The notes below the pieces were generated by a model, which was given only the letters and a program-made list of their open reading frames with translations, was not told the DNA's origin and did no database searches. A DNA stretch of 39,884 nucleotides from Entamoeba invadens IP1 (Eukaryota; Evosea; Mastigamoebida; Endamoebidae). Below are positions 28,913-39,884 of this stretch, piece after piece (the first letter of the stretch is position 1; each line of letters opens with the position of its first letter). A program made the translations under genes and the position numbers. The DNA lies in contig NW_004443608.1 of the NCBI RefSeq assembly GCF_000330505.1, forward strand, positions 44,850-84,733, read 5' to 3'.

Positions 28913-29129
28913 TTAATTTATATTACTTACATTATTTGGATTAATTATGAAATAGTAAGTAGACAATTATTTTTTGATTATTTTTTTAACTCCAGAATAA
29001 TTAAATTGTAATTATCTTAAAAAAATAATTAATAAATAGTTATATTAAGATTATATACTAAATTAATTCTATATTGTTTATAAAAATTCTATTATTATAA
29101 TTTTATGTATAAATAATATAAATATTATA

Positions 29130-29475
29130 CAGTTAGTTTCACAACAATTCCTTATTTTTCATAACAAATAGATTTTTGTTTCAAAACAATTAGATTTGTA
29201 CCTTTGTTCAGCCCTGTTTCAAAATAATTATTTTTTGTTGCACAATTTGCGTGATTGTTGCATAATTGGAATTATTGTTGCATATAAATATCGGGTGTTT
29301 CAGAACTATTTATTTATCCTCAAATCAATAATTTATTGTTCCAAAACAAAAAGTTGTTTCATAATTATTGTCTATTGTTTTAAAATAATATAGGATTATT
29401 GTATAACCGCATTGTATTGTTTCAAAACAAAAATAAACAAAAATAACCAAAATAAATTCAAAAAATGGTAAACTG
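29130..29475 (+). repeat. Left terminal inverted repeat of the transposon
   Basis: Pairs with 30219-30564. It contains about ten variants of TTGTTKCAAAAYAATT spaced 20-35 bases apart, for instance at about 29176 (TTGTTTCAAAACAATT), 29214 and the 29236-29285 group with TTGTTGCA. A 65-codon ORF can be read in each arm but it is only a product of the repeat. Confidence 0.9.
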
Positions 29476-29494
29476 AAAACTAAAAAATAAAGTA

Positions 29495-30013
29495 ATGGCA
29501 ATCACTTCTTTTGAGTTCATCCACCGAGATGAAGTCGATGGATTCCTCAACCACGAAGAGGTTTCCCCAGTTGCAGAAGCACCACAACCACTCGAAATAA
29601 CAGAAAGAAGATTAGCTGAAGATATTGTCGCCTCGTTGGTCCCACTCGCGCCTTCGTCAATTGTTCACACAGCCCAACATTCGGAGGAGGAAAAGATCAA
29701 AAGGATATACGTAGTTGTAACAGAAACACAGAGGAAGACGCTAACAGAAGAATATATTGAACATGGTAAGGAACGAGACTGGAAGTATTATAAAGAGAAA
29801 ATCCGCATTGGTGAGTCATCACTTAAGAGGTTATTGGGACAGTTGGCAAAAGGAGAAAATATATCTAAACCAAAAAAGGAAGAAATTTTAAATATAGTTC
29901 AGCACTTTTTTCTGTGGTCGCTAAAAGTGTCAATTGAAGTAAGACTCTCGGAGAAACCAACAAGACTCTTGTTGAAGAAGAAATGGGAAAACTGGAAAGG
30001 TGGAAGAACTTGA
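29495..30013 (+). CDS. Transposon-borne small HTH-like protein
   Basis: 172 residues, ATG at 29495, lying wholly inside the long-TIR element. The first 60 residues are acidic and proline-containing. Residues about 70-140 look like a helix-turn-helix of the type found at the N-terminus of Tc1/mariner transposases: TEEYIEHGKERDWKYYKEKI, then RIGESSLKRLLGQLAKGENI. No DDE/DDD catalytic domain follows; the frame stops after a basic end (KKKWENWKGGRT). I infer a truncated transposase that could still bind the arms. GC content is higher than in the arms. Confidence 0.6.
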   Translation: MAITSFEFIHRDEVDGFLNHEEVSPVAEAPQPLEITERRLAEDIVASLVPLAPSSIVHTAQHSEEEKIKRIYVVVTETQRKTLTEEYIEHGKERDWKYYKEKIRIGESSLKRLLGQLAKGENISKPKKEEILNIVQHFFLWSLKVSIEVRLSEKPTRLLLKKKWENWKGGRT

Positions 30014-30218
30014 TAATGAAGTTGTTAATGTGTCAACGATGTGTCGTAATAGCAAGAACAAAAATATCATGGAAGAAGCGAAGTAGTGACTCGTAAAGTG
30101 TTTTTACGTGAAGACTTATAATTACATTAAGTTTTTTATTTGGTTAAACAATTTTTATTCAATGATAACTGTAAAACTATTTATAATTAACAAATTTTAT
30201 TAAAAAGTGTAGTTTTTA

Positions 30219-30564
30219 CAGTTTACCATTTTTTGAATTTATTTTGGTTATTTTTGTTTATTTTTGTTTTGAAACAATACAATGCGGTTATACAATAATC
30301 CTATATTATTTTAAAACAATAGACAATAATTATGAAACAACTTTTTGTTTTGGAACAATAAATTATTGATTTGAGGATAAATAAATAGTTCTGAAACACC
30401 CGATATTTATATGCAACAATAATTCCAATTATGCAACAATCACGCAAATTGTGCAACAAAAAATAATTATTTTGAAACAGGGCTGAACAAAGGTACAAAT
30501 CTAATTGTTTTGAAACAAAAATCTATTTGTTATGAAAAATAAGGAATTGTTGTGAAACTAACTG
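30219..30564 (-). repeat. Right terminal inverted repeat of the transposon
   Basis: Inverted copy of 29130-29475, ending CTAACTG followed by TA. Confidence 0.9.
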
Positions 30565-30854
30565 TATCATTAAATAATAATTGAATAAATGTATAGTAAA
30601 TTTAATATAAACATATTAATAAACATATTAATTATATGGTGTGTAGTTAAATAGTAAATTATAATAAACAACAATAATCTTGTAAATTGAGTGTTTCAAA
30701 ATAAAACAAAAGAGTATCAAAAACTTTCAGTCAGGTGTGTAGTTTATATAAATACATCTAATTTATTCATAATAAAAATGAATTATATCGTTTTATAATT
30801 CACAGAACCCCTTGGTATTGAAAAATAATAATTGAATGAAATTAATTCAACAAA

Positions 30855-31704
30855 ATGATGGAATACACTTCTGTGATATTTGATTGTTTTGATGGGATGA
30901 TAAATCCAAAGAAGACCAAAATTACACGCGGGTACATGTATAGTTGTTATTGGATATTGAATATTGTATGTTTTTTATCTATCGATTAAGACTGCCATTT
31001 TGAATTAAATTTTAAAAAAAAGAATTGTTCTGAATTAAATAATAGGTAATTTCTATAGTATTTGTTATTGTTGGCGTTCAAGCACTTCCATACTTTGAAT
31101 TAGGTCTTTATAAAGAAGACCACAAATACACCTGTTCTTTGTGGAGTGGGATTATGACATTACCAGTGTATATATTGTGTTTGTTATTTACACTATTTGC
31201 GGTTGTTATAACACATTTTGTGAAAAGACCATCGAAGGAGATTACATTTGAAAATGCATCAATTCGCTCCTTGTTTTTGCCAATTTTTCCTTTTGTTTGT
31301 CTTGGAGTTATTTATTTTGCGGATGTGTCTTATTCCACTGAGTATGATTGGAATGTTTATAATCAACAAGTCGAAGATCTAGTTTGTTTTATTATTTCAA
31401 TATTACTTCTTTGAAAATTAAAAAATAGTTTCAATTTGAATGGGGGAGTAAAGTGTCAAGTGGATCAATAGAAACGTGTTATGATGTTGTGGATAATAAA
31501 GCTACGGAAGTAATAAAGAAAGTAGTTATATGGTTCTCTTGTGCTTTATTTTTGATGGCACTGAACATTTTTGCGTTTGTCATTTTTAACAAACTTATTG
31601 AACCAAGTACACACCTCTTTTACCAAGACAAAAAAATTTTTTATAAAGAAACAAATGACAAGCCACCAGAAGATGAAATATCTAAAAAGCCACTGCTGGA
31701 TTAA
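30855..31704 (+). CDS. Four-TM membrane protein, three exons
   Basis: Exons 30855-30965, 31046-31381 and 31429-31704; introns 30966-31045 (GTATGT...TAG, 80 nt) and 31382-31428 (GTTTGT...TAG, 47 nt). Both introns are phase 0 and the spliced frame is 240 codons without a stop. Two ATGs stand in tandem at 30855 and 30858. Membrane segments: about 30-55 (YWILNIVISIVFVIVGV, spanning exons 1 and 2), 74-95 (PVYILCLLFTLFAVVI), 112-130 (LFLPIFPFVCLGVIYF) and 172-198 (VIWFSCALFLMALNIFAFVI). The N-terminus and C-terminus (ending EISKKPLLD) should be on the same side. There is no CCG motif of tetraspanins. Family unknown. The promoter lies next to the right arm of the transposon. Confidence 0.75.
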
Positions 31705-34982
<3,278 letters not shown>

Positions 34983-35404
34983 TTTGTGTTTTGTAAATTT
35001 GTGGTTCACACATTTCCTTTGTTATTATATATAATATACTGTGGAAATATCAGATCTTTAATTGAGAATGTCTCATTGAATGCAACATGTATATACCCCG
35101 CGGATGGTCGCATGTTTTACACGTTTTTTTATGAAAAAAATGTGTAAAAATTATTTTAAAAAATAACACACTGCATGAGAAAGCCATGCAACCAATAATA
35201 ACAATTATAAACAAAAATCATAAAAACAAATTAAAATAGATATTTTTGATTAGCTTTATAGGGGAAATTAAACAAGTCGCCATTTTTGCCAATAACCAAA
35301 TAAAATCTAAGTGAGAACTATTTGTATAAACAGGAAATTTATTTTTAATGTTGATGCAAATATCCCGATATATTACTACCACAAAAATATCAATTTTGAT
35401 TGTT
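34983..35404. other. Spacer with hairpin between kinase and piggyBac remnant
   Basis: 422 bases between converging genes. A 16-bp stem (35115-35130 with 35134-35149, three-base loop, one G-T pair) stands next to a GC-rich patch (CCCCGCGGATGGTCGCATG, 35096-35114) and to TGCATG/CATGCA half-sites near 35172-35190. A TTAA at 35058-35061 could be one border of the piggyBac element. I found no matching inverted copy on the far side, so the border is unproven. Confidence 0.45.
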
Positions 35405-37204
35405 TTAGAAATCAAATTGATTGATACAATCTTTACATTTATAAATTCGAATAGAGTGTTTGGAACAAACATGTCTACCACATGACACACAAATATTTTT
35501 AACGGAATTTCGTTTTCCTTTAATTTCTTCTTTACAAATCGCACAATCAGAAGCGGTTTTTTGAATAAAAATGGGTTGTTTAATGTCATTCTTTGTAAAT
35601 GTTTTCAAAAAATAAATAACGGCTTTTCTGGATCGTAGATTCAAATGATTCAATTTCCTTCTTTTGACATTGTTAACAATTAAGTGTATCGCGACATTTT
35701 CCATAATTTCAATTCTGTTAATTTTTGTTTGTAATGGTTTTTTGTTGTGTATAATTTGAGATTTCATGATAACGTACAAGTTGTTAAATGCCAGATTTAA
35801 CATACAGAAAAACAAAGCTAAAGTCCACCTTTTTGTTATTTTCTTTGTATCAGTTCTTTTGGTAAGTGAGTCAACTATATCAACTCCTCCCATAAATTTG
35901 TTATAATCTATATTAATAGTGGTTCTATTTGGTAATCTTTGTGTAAATTATTTCGATCTAATTTTTGGTTTTATTGATACTTTTTCATTTGTATTTACAT
36001 CCACTTCATTGGGTTTAGTGCTAGACAGTAATAGAACATTAGTTTTCTTATCAATAAAACTTGATAAGTAACTCCGATTTGAACAATGACATGTTACTAA
36101 AGACCCATCTGTGCGCTTTCCTTTTCTTTTCAATTCATTTGGTACTTCCTTCCTTTTTGAATCCAAAGTTTCTATTAAATTTATGCCTCTGCTTGCCAAA
36201 TATTCATATAATATATGTGAAGTAAAATAACGATCTGTAAATAAAGTATATTCACTTCCCCAAAAAGATTCCATCAATTTAATTACAACGCGTTCGCCCA
36301 AACGGTGGACAACTTCTCCGTTGTTACGTCCTCTGTATAGAAAGGTATTAAGCACAGCATTTGTTTCTGAATCGACCAACATGAATATTTTAAATCCACA
36401 TTTAGAAGGCTTGGAAGGCATTGTAACTTTGTTTTGGTAATGGCCAAAATATCTGAATGAGTCTTCATCAACACACAACACAGAAGATGGTTTAATTTGT
36501 TCGTTCATTTCTTTAAAAACGTCATTAAATGTTTCTATTATAAATGATATTTTATAATAATTATCCCATTCATATCCATATGTATATATTGGACTCGTTA
36601 AACTTAAATACTCATCATTATTGGTTAAGATGTTTTTATTTGTTGATGTTGTTTTATTATGTTGGGTTTCGTATGAATCACTTGAATCAGCACTAGATAA
36701 ATACTGATCATTTTCAGATGAATCAGATGAATCAGTTGAAGATGAATGAGTGCTTAAACTTGTATCAGAAAAACTATCTTCGTCAATTTCACTTTTTGAA
36801 TATTTTCTTTTTGTGTAATTTTCATTTACAAACATTTCGAATAAATCTTGCGAAACGTGTAAGTCTTCTACTTTTCTTTTACATAAATTATCAAAGCGAA
36901 GATTTCTTAAAATCTGTTTGTATCTTCTAAGAGACATTGCAGACATGTATGCTATTCTTGCAAATTTTCCAAACCAAATATTTCTTTGACTTAATTTAGT
37001 ATCATTATAAACACCTTGCAATAGTGAAATACCAATGAATGCAAACATTTCATCTCTGTCGAGATCTTTCCAATTCCGTGTTGTTAAATGTGTTGTGTTA
37101 TAAATAAAAACGGAAAATTTACCATGAATATTAGTATATGTTAACAATGTTTCAATAAACCGCGGTGGAAAAAATGAAATCAATAAGTTTATCCAATGAC
37201 ATTT
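35405..37204 (-). pseudogene. piggyBac-type transposase, broken
   Basis: Two pieces of one frame, 37204-35951 and 35947-35405, are separated by a single in-frame TAA (35948-35950). PiggyBac enzymes cut and paste at TTAA with three aspartates. The first lies in LCVDEDSF, the second in LFTDRYFTS, the third in MGGVDIVDS just after the stop; all are kept. The first piece opens at the DDE_Tnp_1_7 start (FFPPRFIETLLTYTN). The second piece ends in a cysteine/histidine finger (CAICKEEIKG ... CVSCGRHVC), as in active piggyBac enzymes. A low-complexity S/D insertion (SSTDSSDSSEND) lies before the first aspartate. No ATG opens the frame: it begins after a TGA and overlaps the upstream ORF at a run of six T, which suggests a frameshift as well. 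Confidence 0.88.
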
Positions 37205-37769
37205 TCAAAATCTTATCACTATATTCTGCACTTCTCATTGGTCTAACTTGATAACATTTTAACACGTTTCCAAAACTAATTTTGTTGTATTTGTATTTTG
37301 TTACTATATCAACAAGAACGTTCATTTTTTCAATATACTCATTAGTAATAATATTTTTTGAGCCTTTTCCTTTTCTATGACATGTTTTATTAATTGAAGG
37401 TATCTGTTGTATTAAATAAATTGTATTTATATTATGATGTTTATCATCTGCCAATAGAACGTTTTCTCCGTTAAATTTTGTGTGAATTTTGTTAATTAAA
37501 GTAGTGTATGCAATCGTATTAATCGTTTCAAAAAATACTTCTAAATTATCAGGATTGTGCATTAAAACAGATCTACAATCTTTGAACATAATCATCATTA
37601 TGACATAATAACAAACATAAACACCACATAAAAGAGATTGTGCCGGCTGTCTACAAAAACGTGTTGCAGTGTAAATATTAAATTCATTATAATCGAGAGT
37701 ATTAAATATATCTTTTAAATATGACACATAATCAATTTCGTGATAATTTTTCAATGGATTAAATATTAT
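37152..37769 (-). pseudogene. ORF with adenain/Ulp1-like cysteine protease motif
   Basis: A 205-codon open frame with no ATG before its main motif, ending in TGA at 37152-37154 inside the start of the transposase frame. Near its N-terminus it reads CRQPAQSLLCGVYVCYY. A glutamine followed after a short gap by CG-x-Y/F-x-C is the C-terminal half of the active site in Ulp1/adenain-type proteases, which virus-like Polinton/Maverick transposons carry. The histidine half is not visible in this frame. The C-terminal 60 residues (FGNVLKCYQVRPMRSAEYSD, then SLDKLIDF) lead smoothly toward the piggyBac start, so part of the ORF may be the true N-terminus of the transposase. Alternatives are a piggyBac with an acquired domain or an insertion into an older element. 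Confidence 0.5.
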
Positions 37770-37795
37770 TCATATTTTTTGGCTGTCAACAACAG

Positions 37796-38002
37796 CTAAA
37801 ACAAAATGTGTATATTGTAAAATAGGAATAAAAGTAAGCCTAAACTCAAAATATTATTTTTGATAATTGTTATCAAATTTTGTCCACCATGGTTCATCTT
37901 TAGAAGAAATGTATTGACTGATGAAACATAATAATAACCATCACCGCTTTGATTTGAAATAAAATTGTTTATATTTTCTTCAGTCATCCCCTCGTAATTC
38001 AT
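37796..38002 (-). CDS. Short ORF, possible degraded element gene
   Basis: 68 codons from an ATG at 38002 (two codons more with TTG). The N-terminus (NYEGMTEENINNFISNQSGD, followed by GYYYVSS) looks like folded protein; the C-terminus (ILSLGLLLFLFYNIHILF) is hydrophobic and could be spurious. It precedes the protease-like ORF in the same orientation, with 26 bases between them, so it may be the decayed N-terminal half of the same gene. The evidence is thin. Confidence 0.3.
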   Translation of the reverse strand: MNYEGMTEENINNFISNQSGDGYYYVSSVNTFLLKMNHGGQNLITIIKNNILSLGLLLFLFYNIHILF

Positions 38003-38008
38003 TGTCAA

Positions 38009-38606
38009 GTTTTTTTAGTTGAAAACTGATGTTTTTAGATTAATTACTCAAAACATTTTAATTTATATTCATTTTTGTCGTGTAACCAGCAATTTATGTT
38101 TATAATATCCACAATTAAAATATATAAGTATAATTTACATAGTTATTAAAAATAATTTTGTTTTTGAAATGTAAAAATATTATTTTACTAAAAAATATGT
38201 GTTTAGAAAACAATCAAAAACATATTAAATAAAATATGTTATTTTCACCATAACAAATATTTTTAATGTTAATATTAATAATTGAAATTTACATTTGTGT
38301 TGTGAAAAATGCATTGATTAGTCATTCATATCAAGCATAAAAAAATATTGTAAAAATTCTATCTGTGTGTAAAGTCATGTTAAATATGTGTTATAAATTG
38401 TGTATATTTTATATATTTTCATAATAAAAAAAATAGAAAATATTAAACAAAAACAACAAACTTAAAAATTTACAATATATGTTTTAAAATAATAAAAAAA
38501 AGCTAAAACAAAAAATAAAAAGAAAAATATAACTTTAAAAAAAATAATTTAAAATAAATATCATTAATAATAAAAAAACCACAAAGAAAATATTTATGTA
38601 AAAAAG
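38009..38606. other. AT-rich spacer left of the 5S array
   Basis: 598 bases of very high AT content, with no coding ORF or recognisable RNA gene. The sequence changes abruptly at 38607 to the 5S repeat. Confidence 0.5.
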
Positions 38607-38642
38607 TATGTTCACACAGATGGGAACGTCAGGTAATCTACC
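38607..38642 (+). pseudogene. 5S rRNA 3' fragment at the array border
   Basis: Only the last 36 bases of the 5S gene are present; homology starts at TATGTTCACAC and the bases before it are unrelated poly-A sequence. A 5S RNA cannot be made from it. It marks the left edge of the array. Confidence 0.9.
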
Positions 38643-38960
38643 TTTTTAAGTTTTGGTTGTTCTATTTTTAGAGCATACAAATATTACAATATATTATATA
38701 ACACACGCAAAAGACGCGCTTTTTGAGCTTTTTAATATTTTATTGAAATAATATGAATATGAGTTGTTTTGTATCAAGATTATTATATAATGTTCATATC
38801 ATGCCAACATATTTATAAAACACAATTCAGAATGAACATTAATATATAATATTATGATAGTCATAACTGTTTTATTATCACTCGTTATTCATTTCATTCA
38901 TGTATTCGATTTTTTATGCTTTTCTTTTCAGATAGTCTATCTTCTCACGTTTCTACTTTC

Positions 38961-39076
38961 GGTAGGTTCATATCAAGTAGGATACACCCGTTCCCATCTG
39001 AACACGGAAGTAAAGATGCTTAGAGCCTGTTTAGTACCATTATGTTCACACAGATGGGAACGTCAGGTAATCTACC
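38961..39076 (+). rRNA. 5S ribosomal RNA, copy 1
   Basis: 116 bases. The ends GGTAGGTT and AATCTACC pair over eight positions with one G-T, forming helix I. The internal part has the conserved CCATCTGAACACGGAAGTAA segment (loop B/C region and start of the Pol III internal control), and GATGCTTAGAGCC and GATGGGAACG follow at the usual spacing. A TTTTT run directly after the 3' end serves as the Pol III terminator. The length fits eukaryotic 5S (about 117-121). Confidence 0.95.
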
Positions 39077-39081
39077 TTTTT
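39077..39081 (+). terminator. RNA polymerase III terminator of 5S copy 1
   Basis: Five T residues immediately downstream of the mature 3' end; the same run recurs at 38643-38647 and 39511-39515. Confidence 0.8.
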
Positions 39082-39394
39082 AAGTTTTGGTTGTTCTATT
39101 TTTAGAGCATACAAATATTACAATATATTATATAACACACGCAAAAGACGCGCTTTTTGAGCTTTTTAATATTTTATTGAAATAATATGAATATGAGTTG
39201 TTTTGTATCAAGATTATTATATAATGTTCATATCATGCCAACATATTTATAAAACACAATTCAGAATGAACATTAATATATAATATTATGATAGTCATAA
39301 CTGTTTTATTATCACTCGTTATTCATTTCATTCATGTATTCGATTTTTTATGCTTTTCTTTTCAGATAGTCTATCTTCTCACGTTTCTACTTTC

Positions 39395-39510
39395 GGTAGG
39401 TTCATATCAAGTAGGATACACCCGTTCCCATCTGAACACGGAAGTAAAGATGCTTAGAGCCTGTTTAGTACCATTATGTTCACACAGATGGGAACGTCAG
39501 GTAATCTACC
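39395..39510 (+). rRNA. 5S ribosomal RNA, copy 2
   Basis: Same 116-base sequence as copy 1, exactly 434 bases further on, again followed by TTTTT. Confidence 0.95.
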
Positions 39511-39828
39511 TTTTTAAGTTTTGGTTGTTCTATTTTTAGAGCATACAAATATTACAATATATTATATAACACACGCAAAAGACGCGCTTTTTGAGCTTTT
39601 TAATATTTTATTGAAATAATATGAATATGAGTTGTTTTGTATCAAGATTATTATATAATGTTCATATCATGCCAACATATTTATAAAACACAATTCAGAA
39701 TGAACATTAATATATAATATTATGATAGTCATAACTGTTTTATTATCACTCGTTATTCATTTCATTCATGTATTCGATTTTTTATGCTTTTCTTTTCAGA
39801 TAGTCTATCTTCTCACGTTTCTACTTTC

Positions 39829-39884
39829 GGTAGGTTCATATCAAGTAGGATACACCCGTTCCCATCTGAACACGGAAGTAAAGA
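39829..39884 (+). rRNA. 5S ribosomal RNA, copy 3, cut by window end
   Basis: First 56 bases of the same gene; the window ends in the middle of the internal control region. Confidence 0.93.

Larger units (their letters stand above)
29130..30564. mobile_element. Long-TIR DNA transposon, Tc1/mariner-like ends
   Basis: 346-bp arms at 29130-29475 and 30219-30564 are inverted copies that look identical over their length. Both ends read TA then CAGTTAGTTTCACAAC going inward, that is a TA target duplication followed by CAGT, the usual border of Tc1/mariner elements. The arms are built of repeated TTGTTTCAAAACAATT-like motifs. The 743-base interior holds one ORF (29495-30013). Near identity of the arms points to recent insertion. 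The element is too short for a full transposase plus arms, so it is probably a deletion derivative. Confidence 0.88.
38607..39884 (+). repeat. 434-bp tandem array carrying 5S rRNA genes
   Basis: The unit is 434 bases; 38643-39076 and 39077-39510 look identical, and a third partial unit runs to the window end. Each unit holds one 5S gene and about 318 bases of AT-rich spacer. I searched the spacer for tRNA cloverleaf parts (GTTCRANNC arm, A-box) and saw none outside 5S. The array is cut at the left inside a 5S gene and at the right by the end of the window, which is where assembly through tandem repeats usually fails, so the true copy number is not known. Confidence 0.95.

Noticed and set aside
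29196..30498. Pair of identical 65-codon ORFs on opposite strands
   Set aside because: They are the two inverted arms of the transposon; the frame is a by-product of the TTGTTTCA repeat.
38643..38960. Possible tRNA gene in the 5S repeat spacer
   Set aside because: I looked for a TTCRANNC arm and an acceptor stem on both strands and found none; only the 5S sequence has the required structure.
38854..39539. Repeated 83-codon ORF in the 434-bp units
   Set aside because: It runs through the 5S gene and spacer; identical copies come from the tandem repeat and the frame has no protein character.

Overview
The window is nuclear DNA of an Entamoeba species, most likely one close to E. invadens. The evidence is a set of compact protein genes separated by extremely AT-rich spacers, very short introns that open GTTTGT or GTATGT and close in YAG, clusters of TLD-domain genes, large membrane proteins with lysine/glutamate-rich tails, a CPBF-like receptor, and several class II transposon types (piggyBac, a Tc1/mariner-like long-TIR element, a palindromic MITE). 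I know from published work that this mix of DNA transposons occurs in E. invadens. The species call is inference; the genus call is fairly secure. A run of 100 N at 26001-26100 is a scaffold gap.

Layout. 1-3750: the 3' part of a TatD-type DNase gene (+), a dual-specificity pseudophosphatase with an N-terminal PCNA-binding motif (-), and, divergently, a short MSH2 (+) that lacks the mismatch-binding and connector domains. 3847-11756: four TLD-like genes surrounding a 16-ankyrin-repeat/SH3 protein. 11904-18759: a 1540-residue type I membrane protein with a single-alpha-helix-like tail, and an Asteroid/XPG-type nuclease whose first two exons I reconstructed. 19342-25651: ribosomal protein eS12, several small membrane, secreted or coiled-coil genes, a KHDC4-like KH protein, and a CPBF-like receptor; the last two diverge from a promoter region holding a perfect 12 x 12-bp minisatellite. 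25973-28086: Sec23, broken by the assembly gap.

From 28285 mobile DNA becomes prominent: a 628-bp palindromic MITE at TTAA sites, then a 1435-bp element with 346-bp inverted repeats filled with an iterated TTGTTTCAAAACAATT-like motif and coding for a small helix-turn-helix-like protein with no catalytic domain. 30855-31704 is a three-exon four-TM protein and 32667-34982 a two-exon DYRK-type kinase. 35405-38008 holds a broken piggyBac transposase and an overlapping ORF with an adenain/Ulp1-like cysteine-protease motif. From 38607 to the end is a 434-bp tandem repeat, each unit carrying one 5S rRNA gene; its left border lies inside a truncated 5S copy.

There are no operons and the genes are independently transcribed. 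Thematic groups are genome maintenance (TatD, PIP-box pseudophosphatase, MSH2, Asteroid nuclease), the TLD family cluster, secretory traffic (Sec23, CPBF-like receptor), RNA and translation (eS12, KH protein, 5S), and mobile DNA. Start positions given are ATG codons; several frames stay open further upstream only with TTG or GTG.
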